DNA of 64,000 nucleotides, taken from contig NZ_JAGXBY010000001.1 in the NCBI RefSeq assembly GCF_018310345.1, forward strand, positions 620,001-684,000, in the 5' to 3' direction. The notes below the pieces were generated by a model. It made no database searches. It was not told the DNA's origin and was given only the letters and a program-made list of their open reading frames with translations. Below are positions 19,944-29,056 of this stretch, piece by piece. The position numbers and the translations under genes were made by a program. Every line of letters begins with the position of its first letter. Positions within the stretch are counted from its first letter, which is position 1. The stretch comes from Ornithinibacillus massiliensis (GTDB lineage: Bacteria; Bacillota; Bacilli; Bacillales; Amphibacillaceae).

Positions 19944-20912
19944 TTAATTTCCACTATTATTCGAGCTTGCAGCTGCAGTAGCGGTAACGGTTGCAATCAT
20001 CACGGCTTGTTGTGCTTGTAAGATTGCCTCAAGAATTGTACTTAAACTCGTTTCAGCTAACCCGTTTTTCTCTATTTTTTCATTCATAAAGAAGCTCGCA
20101 GCTAGTATCAGATTTATATCTTTATACCATTTAAATTCCTTTTCCGAATTCAATTCCTCATAAAGGGAAAGAATCGGTCTTATATCATATTCCTCTGGAG
20201 GGAGTAATGCGAGCATTCCGATAATTGGATAATACATCTGTTTTGCTTTTATGTGTGCTTGAACAAAAGAATCCATGACATGGATGACCCGATTAATTAG
20301 CACATGCTTAGGAGCCTCTGTATTAAGAGCTAATATATGGCTTAGGAATTGTAAGTCATTACCTTTACGGAATCCATGTTTGGGAAGTTCGTTATAGAAA
20401 TCTTCAATATGCTGAATAATACCTGTTCTATTTTCTAACGCAAGGAGTGTTGCCATTGGATAGTCACTACTTGTTGTTAAGAAGGCATGCTCACGTTTCA
20501 TTCCATCATAAATTTCTTTAGCATGCAGAATGGTTACTCTTGGATCTAGCTGTCCATTGGTTAATAAAATGGTTGCTGCAATATAAGTGAATACGCCACT
20601 CCCAAATCTTGCTTCTCTAAATAAATCGTAAAGTTCATGAAGCTGATCGACCTTATCCTCCGGCCTTTCTAGTTTCACATCTAGCATAGCAGCTGTCGTA
20701 AATCTTGGATGTGAGCGAATGCTAGAGAAGAGACCTGCTTTCTTTTTGATGGCATCTGCTAATTGGAGAAAACGGTCCACATCTAGTGTTTTTTGATTAA
20801 GAACATATATAGAGGAAATGGTCATGAGAATTCGCTTGTCCGATACTTTCCACTTCATATGGCGTTTGAGTAAATCAAACGTTTGTTTATAAGAATCCAG
20901 TACGTTATTCAA
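19944..20912 (-). CDS. DUF4003 family protein
   Basis: A 322-residue, mostly helical soluble protein of unknown function that matches the DUF4003 family found in Bacilli. Recognisable blocks are FDLLKRHMKWKVSDKRILM at the N terminus, LFSSIRSHPRF, and EFKWYKDINLILAASFFM near residue 265. The C terminus is a low-complexity tail rich in Ala, Thr, Ser and Asn. No catalytic motif is evident. The ribosome site AAAGGAG lies 9 bases upstream of the ATG at 20912. It is alone on the minus strand. Confidence 0.75.
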   Translation of the reverse strand: MNNVLDSYKQTFDLLKRHMKWKVSDKRILMTISSIYVLNQKTLDVDRFLQLADAIKKKAGLFSSIRSHPRFTTAAMLDVKLERPEDKVDQLHELYDLFREARFGSGVFTYIAATILLTNGQLDPRVTILHAKEIYDGMKREHAFLTTSSDYPMATLLALENRTGIIQHIEDFYNELPKHGFRKGNDLQFLSHILALNTEAPKHVLINRVIHVMDSFVQAHIKAKQMYYPIIGMLALLPPEEYDIRPILSLYEELNSEKEFKWYKDINLILAASFFMNEKIEKNGLAETSLSTILEAILQAQQAVMIATVTATAAASSNNSGN

Positions 20913-21065
20913 AGGAATACTCCTTTCATTGGAAGGTAATTATATTACGAAATTGGTAGCTGAATAGTTTCACGTTACTTGTACTTTGTAAATTTTAAGT
21001 AAATTTGAAGCGGAATTCGGGTAGAATATGTTACCTTAGAAAAAATAAAACGTTTGGAGGTAACG

Positions 21066-22244
21066 ATGAAGAGAAATTCATTATTAGAGATATTTGGAAC
21101 TTCCTTAAAGCTAGGACTCACTTCTTTTGGTGGACCAGTGGCACATCTAGGCTTTTTTAAAAATGAATATATTGACAAGCGAAAATGGCTTGATGATAAG
21201 ACCTATGCCGATATTATTGCGCTATGCCAGTTTCTTCCTGGACCGGCAAGTAGCCAGGTCGGTATTGCTATTGGAATGTTGCGTGGTGGATTGTTGGGGG
21301 GGGTTGTTTCTTGGTTCGGATTTACGATGCCATCTGTTCTCGTCTTAATCCTGTTTGCATTAGCATTCCAATCCTTTTCCTTAGGAGATGCGACGTGGAT
21401 CGCAAGTTTAAAAATTGTAGCTGTAGCAGTAGTACTACATGCTGTGTTAGGGATGGGGAAGAATCTGGCTCCTGACAAGCCCCGTATTGCCATTAGCGTT
21501 ATGGCAATGTTAGTCATGTTATTATTTCCTTCTGCTATTATACAAATTGCGATTATTATAGGTGCTGCTATTATTGGTTATTTTCTTTTTTCTAAGCATG
21601 CCGTGTCAAACGTAACATCTTTCTCCATGTCGATATCAAAAAAACAAGGTATTATTTCATTAGCCATATTAGTCATTCTATTAATTGGACTGCCTATTTT
21701 GGCACAGGTGATGAACAATCAATATGTAAGTATAGCTGATACATTCTTCCGAGTTGGTTCCATTGTATTTGGTGGAGGACATGTGGTATTACCGTTATTA
21801 GAACAAGAGGTTGTCCCGAATGGATTAGTAACAAGCAGTGAATTTCTTGCTGGTTATGGTATGGCTCAAGCTGTACCTGGTCCGTTATTTACATTTGCCA
21901 GTTACCTTGGAACGATGATTAGTGGTCTTGTAGGGGGAATCATTGCGACGGTAGCTATGTTTTTACCATCATTTCTTCTTATCATTGGTGCACTTCCTTT
22001 CTTAAGTGAACTGCGCAAGCACAAGCGCTTCCAGGGGATTTTAACAGGAGTCAATGCAAGTGTAGTCGGTATTTTACTAGCCGCATTCTATGATCCTGTT
22101 TTTACTAGCTCCATTACAAATGCAGCGAGCTTCTCGTTAGCAGCGATTTTATTCGCCCTAATGTATTTCTGGAAAACTCCTGCGTGGATGATTGTAATTA
22201 TTGGAGTTGTATTAGGAGAGATTATGCATTACTTTTTCATTTAA
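21066..22244 (+). CDS. chrA: Chromate transporter, ChrA family
   Basis: A 392-residue membrane protein of the CHR superfamily, with two homologous halves. The N-terminal half has FGTSLKLGLTSFGGPVAHLG and the signature LCQFLPGPASSQVGIAIG. The second half (from about residue 205) repeats it as FRVGSIVFGGGHVVLPLLEQ and GMAQAVPGPLFTFASYLG. Full-length two-domain ChrA proteins export chromate by proton motive force; other oxyanions are possible. The frame extends to a TTG at 21054, but ATG 21066 with TTGGAGG just upstream fits better. An OsmC-family gene follows after 39 bases and may be co-transcribed. Confidence 0.9.
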   Translation: MKRNSLLEIFGTSLKLGLTSFGGPVAHLGFFKNEYIDKRKWLDDKTYADIIALCQFLPGPASSQVGIAIGMLRGGLLGGVVSWFGFTMPSVLVLILFALAFQSFSLGDATWIASLKIVAVAVVLHAVLGMGKNLAPDKPRIAISVMAMLVMLLFPSAIIQIAIIIGAAIIGYFLFSKHAVSNVTSFSMSISKKQGIISLAILVILLIGLPILAQVMNNQYVSIADTFFRVGSIVFGGGHVVLPLLEQEVVPNGLVTSSEFLAGYGMAQAVPGPLFTFASYLGTMISGLVGGIIATVAMFLPSFLLIIGALPFLSELRKHKRFQGILTGVNASVVGILLAAFYDPVFTSSITNAASFSLAAILFALMYFWKTPAWMIVIIGVVLGEIMHYFFI

Positions 22245-22283
22245 AGAAGTATTCCGTTAGAATGAATAATGAGGTGAGTTAAG

Positions 22284-22724
22284 ATGGCAGAACATCATTT
22301 TCATTTAAAAGCGGATTGGCCAGGCGGACGAAATAGTGAGGGATATATTGACGCAGGAAATTTAAAGACGAAGATTTCCATTCCTACTGAAATGGATGGC
22401 CCAGGTGTTGGGACAAACCCAGATGAAATGCTGCTTGGTGCCGCAGCTACTTGCTATATTATTACCTTAGCAGCGATGATGGAACGAGCCAATTTACCAT
22501 TAAAAGAGATGGCTTTAGAGTCAGAAGGGATTGTCGATGTAACAAATGGTGTATTTACATATAAAAAAATTATACACCGACCTACCGTTTCATTAACAAG
22601 CCAGGCAAGTGAGAAGGATTATGAAGTATTGGAAAAGTTAATTCAAAAAGCAGAAAAAAGCTGTATGATATCTCGAGCAATTCAAGGTAATGTGGATCTG
22701 GAACTACAATATCATATTTTATAA
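22284..22724 (+). CDS. OsmC/Ohr-family peroxide-detoxifying protein
   Basis: A 146-residue OsmC-like protein. Two family cysteines are visible, in the AAATCYIITL motif (about residue 53) and in KSCMISRAI (about residue 133), the pair that reduces organic hydroperoxides in OsmC/Ohr proteins. The sequence is closer to the YmaD/SACOL1771-type subfamily than to Ohr. Its place directly after chrA, with a GAGGTGAG site and a shared downstream terminator, suggests joint use in oxidative or chromate stress, but that link is inferred. Confidence 0.85.
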   Translation: MAEHHFHLKADWPGGRNSEGYIDAGNLKTKISIPTEMDGPGVGTNPDEMLLGAAATCYIITLAAMMERANLPLKEMALESEGIVDVTNGVFTYKKIIHRPTVSLTSQASEKDYEVLEKLIQKAEKSCMISRAIQGNVDLELQYHIL

Positions 22725-22733
22725 AAAATAGGG

Positions 22734-22766
22734 GGACACTACGTATACGCGTAGTGTCCTTCATTT
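22734..22766 (+). terminator. Terminator of the chrA-osmC unit
   Basis: GGACACTACG (22734-22743) pairs with CGTAGTGTCC (22750-22759) around a 6-base loop and is followed by TTCATTTT. Confidence 0.88.
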
Positions 22767-22826
22767 TGCCAGTAGTGGTAATAGCTAATTACATTACTTT
22801 TTGTCAGTATAGTTGAATTCATTCTC

Positions 22827-22855
22827 TTGACACTTGGTGAAAAACGATGTATCTT
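22827..22855 (+). promoter_or_regulatory. Candidate SigA promoter of tcyP
   Basis: A perfect -35 TTGACA (22827-22832), a 17-base spacer, then TATCTT (22850-22855), about 95 bases before the tcyP start. Confidence 0.55.
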
Positions 22856-22950
22856 ATTCAAGTCATACTAATTTTATCGGATTTATCAATTTTAGTAGCG
22901 ATAGTCATGTAGAAGACATAACTTATTAAAAATTAGAGGGGGATTTATAC

Positions 22951-24345
22951 ATGGACTGGATGGTCATTTTAAATATTGCCGTATTACTCGTTATTATTGG
23001 TTTATTAGTTTATATGCAACGCAAACATGTTTCCTTTACGAAACGAGTATTTACAGGTCTAGGATTAGGGATTGTACTAGGGGCGTTATTACAATGGATT
23101 TATGGAAGTGGATCTGACACGCTTGCTTTAACGACAGATTGGTACAGTATCGTTGGGCGAGGATATATTAACTTCCTAATGATGATTGTTGTGCCGTTGG
23201 TTATGATATCGATTATCCAAGCAATTACAAACCTTGAGAAAACAGCGCAGCTTGGTAAAATGGCTAGTTGGATTATTGGACTTCTCATTGTTACGACAAT
23301 GGTAGCTGCTCTAGTCGGGGTTGCTGCGGCAACTATTTTTGATTTAAATGCAGAAGAAATTACAGCAGGGCAAGCAGAACAAGATCGTGCTGCTTCACTG
23401 GAAGAACGTTATTCGTCTGATGTAGAAGGAGTTACAACACCACAGCGTATTTTAAACTTTATTCCGTCTAATATCTTCTTAGATATGACAGGAGCTCGTT
23501 CAACATCTGTTATTGCGGTCGTAATCTTCTCCATCTTTGTTGGGGTTGCCGTTCTTGGATTACGTCGCAAAAATCCAGAACAAGCGGAGACCTTTACGAA
23601 GATGGTTAATGCGGTATATGGTGTTGTCATGCGTATTGTGACTCTAGTATTACGTTTAACACCATACGGTATTTTAGCCTTGATGGCGAATACAGTAGCT
23701 ACAACAGATTTTGCAGGAATTTTACAGCTTGGTAAGTTTGTATTAGCATCTTACTTAGCATTAGCCATTATGTTTATTATTCACCTAGTATTAGTAGGTG
23801 TGTTTGGTTTAAATCCGATAAATTATGTAAGAAAAGTATTACCTGTACTAAGCTTTGCCTTTACTTCACGTTCAAGTGCTGGAACGATTCCGTTAAATGT
23901 TTCTGCTCAGAAAAATGCACTAGGTGTAGAAGAGGGTATTGCCAATATGTCCGCATCGTTCGGTGCGACTATGGGGCAAAATGGATGTGCCGGTATTTAC
24001 CCTGCCATGCTAGCGGTCATGATCGCGCCATCTGTTGGAATTGATCCATTAACTTGGGAATTCTTAGTTCCACTGGTATTAATTATTGGCTTTAGCTCAT
24101 TCGGAATCGCTGGTGTTGGTGGTGGAGCAACATTTGCTGCACTTATCGTTCTTTCCTCTATGGGATTACCAGTTGGATTAGCGGGTCTATTGATTTCAAT
24201 TGAAGCATTCATTGACATGGGACGTACGGCTTTAAATGTTAATGGTGCAATGGTTACTGGTACGTTAACATCAAGAATACTTGGAAACTTTAATAGTAAA
24301 GTATTTAATGATAAAACCGCGATTGAAGAAGCAAAATCACTATAA
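22951..24345 (+). CDS. tcyP: L-cystine/sodium symporter TcyP
   Basis: A 464-residue dicarboxylate/amino acid:cation symporter (DAACS) family protein. It matches TcyP rather than the glutamate carriers in its N-terminal region (helix 1, then a basic KHVSFTKRVFTGLGLGIVLG) and in the insert AEEITAGQAEQDRAASLEER. Substrate-site regions are also visible: TSRSSAGTIPLNV, GATMGQNGCAGIYPAM, and GMARTALN-like GRTALNVNG near the C terminus. About eight transmembrane segments and two re-entrant loops are expected. It imports cystine; in B. subtilis it is controlled by CymR, but no site was identified here. GAGGGGG precedes the ATG. Confidence 0.92.
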   Translation: MDWMVILNIAVLLVIIGLLVYMQRKHVSFTKRVFTGLGLGIVLGALLQWIYGSGSDTLALTTDWYSIVGRGYINFLMMIVVPLVMISIIQAITNLEKTAQLGKMASWIIGLLIVTTMVAALVGVAAATIFDLNAEEITAGQAEQDRAASLEERYSSDVEGVTTPQRILNFIPSNIFLDMTGARSTSVIAVVIFSIFVGVAVLGLRRKNPEQAETFTKMVNAVYGVVMRIVTLVLRLTPYGILALMANTVATTDFAGILQLGKFVLASYLALAIMFIIHLVLVGVFGLNPINYVRKVLPVLSFAFTSRSSAGTIPLNVSAQKNALGVEEGIANMSASFGATMGQNGCAGIYPAMLAVMIAPSVGIDPLTWEFLVPLVLIIGFSSFGIAGVGGGATFAALIVLSSMGLPVGLAGLLISIEAFIDMGRTALNVNGAMVTGTLTSRILGNFNSKVFNDKTAIEEAKSL

Positions 24346-24352
24346 GATAACA

Positions 24353-24392
24353 AGAACCGTTCCTATATTAACTAGGAACGGTTCTATTTTTG
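24353..24392 (+). terminator. Terminator of tcyP
   Basis: The 13-bp perfect stem AGAACCGTTCCTA pairs with TAGGAACGGTTCT, followed by ATTTTTG. Confidence 0.95.
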
Positions 24393-24492
24393 TTAGACGA
24401 AAAGTAAAGTATATTTACATAGTAAAAAATGATGCCACCCTTACAATATACGACCTTCAATATTTTAATGATAAGAAGGGATGGATGTGTAG

Positions 24493-24744
24493 TTGAAACG
24501 AAATGTTTTTGCAATGCTTGTTTCACTAATTTTTCTATTTGCATTACCAACTAGTTACGGAATGGCGGAAAAGAGCGCTGATGAATGGAATAGGTTAGAA
24601 GAAGAAAAAGTGAATCAAGGGGTAGAACTAGAAAATTCAAATCCTATCATTTTTATTACGATTATGGTGCTATTGATAGGAGCAATTTTAAGGGTGTGGA
24701 ATGTGATTTACAAGAAAAGAAGAAACAATCAAGGTGGAAACTAG
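24493..24744 (+). CDS. Small secreted or membrane protein, unknown
   Basis: An 83-residue ORF from TTG 24493 with AGAAGGGA upstream. It has a signal peptide-like N terminus (MKRNVFAMLVSLIFLFALP, possible cleavage after SYGMA), an acidic extracytoplasmic segment of about 25 residues, a second hydrophobic helix (residues 51-68, PIIFITIMVLLIGAILRV) and a basic tail (YKKRRNNQ). The layout is that of a small single-pass protein with cytoplasmic basic C terminus. The family is not recognised. It is convergent with ligD, 30 bases away. Confidence 0.6.
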   Translation: MKRNVFAMLVSLIFLFALPTSYGMAEKSADEWNRLEEEKVNQGVELENSNPIIFITIMVLLIGAILRVWNVIYKKRRNNQGGN

Positions 24745-24774
24745 TTAATAGTTGCCACCTATATATCCCGCTTA

Positions 24775-26586
24775 CTATTGGATTAAATTTAGCACAAGCT
24801 CCATATTTTGCTCTTCCCCAACTAAGAAATAATCCTGAAATGGACAACCGTTTTGTTTAACCCTCTCTACTACATTTTTTATCGTGAACATTTCTGGTCG
24901 TAAAGCATCTGTTACTTCCTCCCAGTACAGAGGTGTTGCTACGGTTCCTTCTGCCGTTTTTCTTGTTGAATAAGGAGCAATTAATGTCTTATCCTTTCCG
25001 TGCTGAACGTAATCGATATAGAGCCTACCGTTTCGTTTGTTTTTCATTCTTTCTGTAGTAAACAGATCGGGATGCTGACTTTCTACCGTGTAGGCTATTG
25101 CTTGGGTGAATACTCCGGTATCTTCATATGTCATACTTTGCTCTGGAATTGGAATATGGACTTGGAGGCCTTTATTTCCAGAGGTTTTAATAAAGGATTT
25201 AAGTTGTAAGTCATCAAGCAACTGTTTAATAATGCGAGCTGCTTTAATCGCCCAAACAAATTCATCTCTACTTGGTGGATCCAAATCAAACACAATCTCG
25301 GTTGGCTTCTTGCTCGTTACGAATTGGAATGGAACATGATATTCCAATGTACCATGATTAGCAAACCATAATAACGATTCAAGTGAATCACATACCATGA
25401 TTTTCTCATCGCCTTCTCCAATCCCTGTAATAAAATCCGGTGCATAGGAGGGGAGATGCTTTTGGAAAAAAGACTCACCATCAACACCATCTGGACAACG
25501 TATAGTGGTAAGTGCTCGACTCTTTAAGAAAGGTAACATGTACGGAGATATTTCGCGAATATAGCGTAAGAAATTTCCTTTAGTAAGACCAACCGCGGGC
25601 CAATATAATTTGTCTGTATTTGCAAACTCAATTACGCTAGGCAGCATAGCTAAATCCAGTTCTAGTCTCCCTATCGTGCATTCAGTTGGCTTTATCTCTG
25701 TAGCAATCCGGTTAAATTCTGGTTCGCGGAGCTCACCTTGGTAAATATCTAAGGTGTGTATCGCGGCACAGACTGCAGGTGGAAGGGTATAGTTTACGCC
25801 ATTCTTTTTACCATTTTCGATAAACAATTTCTTCACCGTATCAAAATCTGTATCTGGTAGTCCATGCTTACATTTGCCAACAGAATATAATGCTTCCTCA
25901 TCAAAGACCTGTACAGTGAAATAATCGTTTTTGCTGTCATATGCCGTCAGGAAAGCATGTATCAATCGCCAATTCTTAATCTTGTACCAATCTTGATGAG
26001 CTTTTCCAGGGCGGTAGGGACTCTTTTTCCGTTTGGCAATGATCCCTTCCCCTTTATGGTTAAAGACGACTTTCCATAACTCGTCAGGATCTTCAAAAGC
26101 TTTCACATAACCAATCCGATTCCCCGCATGACGACATATTTTTCCTTTGTCGAAGAATGATGATAATGCACTTTTTCTAGTCTCATAAGGCTTTTTAGAT
26201 ATGTCGGATCCTGCCAATACGAACAAATCAAATGCCAGTAGGGTTGCGGGTCTAGATTGTGCAGCTTTTTGGATAGATTCTTTATTCTTTAAGCGACCAC
26301 GCTTTTGAATAAGGGAGAAGTTGGACTGGTATGGATTATTTAAAATAACAAGTTCCCCATCTATGCTTACTGGAAGTTGCTTTTTAACTATTGCTGCTTT
26401 CTCCCTGCAATAAGCAATAATTTCTGGAAATTGTGGAGTAAGGTCTTTTTTATTTTTACTGATAAGTTTAATATCGCCATTATCTCCCCAATGGAGGACA
26501 CAGCGAAATCCGTCATATTTCACTTCATATAGCCAGTCTTCACCCTTTGGAATATCCTTTGTCGCGATTGGTTTCATAACATCCAT
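24775..26586 (-). CDS. ligD: NHEJ ATP-dependent DNA ligase LigD (ligase-polymerase)
   Basis: A 603-residue bifunctional enzyme for non-homologous end joining. The N-terminal ligase domain (about 1-300) carries the adenylation motif YEVKYDGFR with the active-site lysine, DGELVIL and GEGIIAKRK. The C-terminal primase-like polymerase domain (about 315-600) has LYWPAVGLTKGNFLRY, the catalytic DLDPP acidic motif, and KTSGNKGLQVHIPI. The separate phosphoesterase domain of mycobacterial LigD is absent, as in B. subtilis LigD. The frame extends to 26643, but ATG 26586 with AGGGAG 8 bases upstream begins at MDVMKPIATKDIPKGEDW, the usual start. Divergent from ku. Confidence 0.95.
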   Translation of the reverse strand: MDVMKPIATKDIPKGEDWLYEVKYDGFRCVLHWGDNGDIKLISKNKKDLTPQFPEIIAYCREKAAIVKKQLPVSIDGELVILNNPYQSNFSLIQKRGRLKNKESIQKAAQSRPATLLAFDLFVLAGSDISKKPYETRKSALSSFFDKGKICRHAGNRIGYVKAFEDPDELWKVVFNHKGEGIIAKRKKSPYRPGKAHQDWYKIKNWRLIHAFLTAYDSKNDYFTVQVFDEEALYSVGKCKHGLPDTDFDTVKKLFIENGKKNGVNYTLPPAVCAAIHTLDIYQGELREPEFNRIATEIKPTECTIGRLELDLAMLPSVIEFANTDKLYWPAVGLTKGNFLRYIREISPYMLPFLKSRALTTIRCPDGVDGESFFQKHLPSYAPDFITGIGEGDEKIMVCDSLESLLWFANHGTLEYHVPFQFVTSKKPTEIVFDLDPPSRDEFVWAIKAARIIKQLLDDLQLKSFIKTSGNKGLQVHIPIPEQSMTYEDTGVFTQAIAYTVESQHPDLFTTERMKNKRNGRLYIDYVQHGKDKTLIAPYSTRKTAEGTVATPLYWEEVTDALRPEMFTIKNVVERVKQNGCPFQDYFLVGEEQNMELVLNLIQ

Positions 26587-26693
26587 AGGAATAACTCCCT
26601 TCCATAATAGGATGGTTGAAATAATGATAAAATAATCATCCAACGATTAAAAATCATGAACTTCGACAAACTATGAAAAAGGGAGGATTTCGA

Positions 26694-27533
26694 ATGCATA
26701 CGATGTGGAAGGGAACTATTAGCTTTGGGCTAGTGAATATACCTGTAAAAATGCACGCTGCAACGGAGAATAAAGATGTTTCCTTAAGACAGCTTCATAA
26801 GGAATGTAAGTCGCCTATTAAGTATGAGAAAGTATGCCCTGTCTGTGAAAAAGAAGTTGGAACAGAGGATATTGTCAAAGGGTATGAATATGCGAAAAAT
26901 AAATTTGTTATTCTAGACGAAGAAGATCTGGCGGAGTTAAAAAAGGAGCAAGAGGATAAGGCAGTAGAAATAATTGATTTTGTAAAGTTGGAGGATATTG
27001 ATCCAATTTACTTTGAAAAGAGTTACTATCTGTCGCCTAATGAGGGTGGCAGTAAGGCATATGGGTTATTACGAGCAGCCCTGGAAGAAAGCGGGAAAAT
27101 CGGTGTAGCCAAAATGATGATTCGTTCTAAAGAGCAGTTAGCGGTCATTCGTATTTATAAAAATGCATTAGTTGTAGAGACCATTCATTATCCCGATGAA
27201 GTTAGGGATGTGAAAGAGGTTCCAAATATTCCTGAAAATGTAGAACTTGCCAAAAAAGAATTAGATACAGCTAAGATGTTAATCGACCAACTTACAACTG
27301 AATTTGAACCTGACAAATATAAGGATGAATACCGAACAGCATTGGTAGAATTAATTGAAGAAAAGAAAAATACCGACCAAACCACTACTGCAAAGGACAA
27401 GCCAAAGCCAGACAATGTTACAGACTTGATGGGAGCTCTACAAGCATCATTAGATCGAGCTAAAAAGGATAAACCAAAGCCATCACAACCTAAGAAGAAA
27501 AAAGGAACCACTAAAAAGAAAGCAGCACAGTAA
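26694..27533 (+). CDS. ku: DNA-end binding protein Ku
   Basis: A 279-residue bacterial Ku homodimer subunit, which binds DNA ends and recruits LigD. The family core is clear: MWKGTISFGLVNIPVKMH, LHKECKSPIKYEKVCPVCEK and SYYLSPNEGGSKAYGLLR. The C terminus (from about residue 230) is a long Lys/Pro/Thr-rich tail (PKPSQPKKKKGTTKKKAAQ) like the DNA-binding extensions of other Ku proteins. The ATG at 26694 follows AAAGGGAGG. It is divergent from ligD with 107 bases between; in B. subtilis the two are co-directional and under the forespore factor SigG. No clear SigG promoter was found here. Confidence 0.96.
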   Translation: MHTMWKGTISFGLVNIPVKMHAATENKDVSLRQLHKECKSPIKYEKVCPVCEKEVGTEDIVKGYEYAKNKFVILDEEDLAELKKEQEDKAVEIIDFVKLEDIDPIYFEKSYYLSPNEGGSKAYGLLRAALEESGKIGVAKMMIRSKEQLAVIRIYKNALVVETIHYPDEVRDVKEVPNIPENVELAKKELDTAKMLIDQLTTEFEPDKYKDEYRTALVELIEEKKNTDQTTTAKDKPKPDNVTDLMGALQASLDRAKKDKPKPSQPKKKKGTTKKKAAQ

Positions 27534-27538
27534 GTTAG

Positions 27539-27565
27539 ACCCTCACTTATATGGTGAGGGTTTCT
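27539..27565 (+). terminator. Terminator of ku
   Basis: ACCCTCAC (27539-27546) pairs with GTGAGGGT (27554-27561), followed by TTCTGTTT. Confidence 0.8.
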
Positions 27566-27570
27566 GTTTG

Positions 27571-27800
27571 AGCAGGGGGGGATGGGCCCTTGGGGAAGGA
27601 GATGCGCCTGTGGGGAAGTGAGATAAGCCCAAAGTGAAAACATATGCCTCCATCCGAAAGCAGGATGCGCCGCCCCGAAGCAAGATGGGCCCAAAGAGAG
27701 AAGAGAAGCGCCCGTCCCGAAGCAAGATAGGCCCAAAATGAAAAGAGATGCTCCCGAGCGAAAGGAAGATAGACCCAAAGAGAGATAACCCTACCCCGTA
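27571..27800. repeat. Array A: degenerate 21-bp tandem repeat
   Basis: About ten to eleven units begin with a GAT-like triplet at 27581, 27601, 27622, 27643, 27664, 27684, 27705, 27726, 27747 and 27768, so the spacing is 20-21 bp throughout. Each unit reads roughly GATGSGCCC followed by an A/G-rich half. Units near 27684, 27726 and 27768 (CCCAAARWGAAAG type) alternate with units near 27664, 27705 and 27747 (CGCCCGNCCGAAGCA type), giving a 42-bp super-period. The array begins just after the ku terminator. Long ORFs on both strands here are by-products of a period divisible by three. The GC content is much above the surroundings. Confidence 0.85.
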
Positions 27801-28001
27801 GAAAGGTCCCCCACCCGAAAAGCCCTCTACCTTCCAAATTAATCTAATTACACAGATTACAGTCCATTTTCAATCTTTCATTGTCTTTACATGTTGTTAA
27901 CAACCCCTCTAAATCGTGTTGGAATATGCGTATTTTTGTTTTGAAGCGGGTAAAGAATGATTAAGATTTTGCTTGAAATAATTAGTAAAGGAATGAGAGC
28001 C

Positions 28002-28991
28002 ATGGAACGAAACGCCTTTTTTGACAATGCAAAAGTACTTTTAATCTTCTTAGTGGTGTTTGGGCATGTTATCCAGCCTTATATTGACGGTTCAGCGGGG
28101 ATACATACGCTGTATACGTGGATTTATACGTTTCATATGCCAGCATTCATATTCTTATCTGGATTCTTTGCTAAAGGTTTTGGGAATAAAGGGTATATTA
28201 TCAATTTAGCTAAAAAGCTCTTACTTCCATATGTAATCTTTCAATTAATCTATTCTTCCTACTATTATTTAATTGGGAAATCAAATTGGTTAACAGACAT
28301 ATTTTACCCACATTGGTCATTGTGGTTTTTAATTAGTTTATTTAGTTGGCATATGTTATTAATCTTATTTAAGAGGCTACCAGCGTATGCTAGTTTACTA
28401 GTTGCAATATTATTTGGCATAACAGTTGGCTATTTAGCGGCAATTGGCCATTCATTTAGTTTATCTAGGACATTTGTGTTCTTTCCATATTTCTTGTTAG
28501 GTTATTGGTTGAAGGAAGAGCATGTAATGATGTTGAAGCGTAAGAGCGTGAAAATAGTATCGGTTATGGTGATGGTGTTCATCGCTGTTGGAATATATTT
28601 TGCGCCTGACATTAATACTGGTTGGCTGCTTGCTTCTAAATCTTACTTTGATCTTGGAATGACGGAATTTGGTGGGGTAGCAAGACTGTTAGTGTATGCA
28701 ACCTCAACCTTAATGGCAGCGAGTGTTCTTGCGTGGATTCCGACTAAACGGAATAGCATGACTAAACTAGGAGAAAGAACGCTATATGTCTATCTATTGC
28801 ATGGCTTTATTATTCAATATTTCCGTGCTTATGATATCTTCCAAGTGAGTAGTCCCCTTGATGTGATAGGGCTTGCCGGAGTTTCCTTGCTCATCGTGTT
28901 AGCTCTTTCTAGTAAACCGGTGCTGGTGATGAGTCAGCCATTAATTGAATGTAATATGACTAATATGAAAAAAATGGTAAAAAGTTATTAG
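28002..28991 (+). CDS. Acyltransferase family 3 membrane protein (fucose 4-O-acetylase-like)
   Basis: A 329-residue polytopic membrane protein of acyltransferase family 3 (COG3594-type). The N terminus RNAFFDNAKVLLIFLVVFGH contains the conserved catalytic-type histidine in the first helix. FHMPAFIFLSGFFAKG and WSLWFLISLFSWH are also typical, and LGERTLYVYLLHGFIIQYF is the usual last signature. About ten transmembrane helices are expected. It probably O-acylates a cell-surface or exported glycan; the acceptor is unknown. The frame is open from 27957, but ATG 28002 with AAAGGA upstream matches family starts. It resembles B. subtilis YkrP/YfiQ. Confidence 0.85.
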   Translation: MERNAFFDNAKVLLIFLVVFGHVIQPYIDGSAGIHTLYTWIYTFHMPAFIFLSGFFAKGFGNKGYIINLAKKLLLPYVIFQLIYSSYYYLIGKSNWLTDIFYPHWSLWFLISLFSWHMLLILFKRLPAYASLLVAILFGITVGYLAAIGHSFSLSRTFVFFPYFLLGYWLKEEHVMMLKRKSVKIVSVMVMVFIAVGIYFAPDINTGWLLASKSYFDLGMTEFGGVARLLVYATSTLMAASVLAWIPTKRNSMTKLGERTLYVYLLHGFIIQYFRAYDIFQVSSPLDVIGLAGVSLLIVLALSSKPVLVMSQPLIECNMTNMKKMVKSY

Positions 28992-29056
28992 CCTGTTGAA
29001 ACTTTCTTCCAACTTAATACGTATATATAAGTAGCCCCCCTTTTTCTAGAAATAAT

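Noticed and set aside
27188-27837. Three overlapping minus-strand ORFs (60-196 codons) with Gly/Ser/Phe-rich repeats.
   Set aside because: They run antisense to ku and through the 21-bp array; a 21-bp period keeps any stop-free frame open, so the repeats are not evidence of coding.
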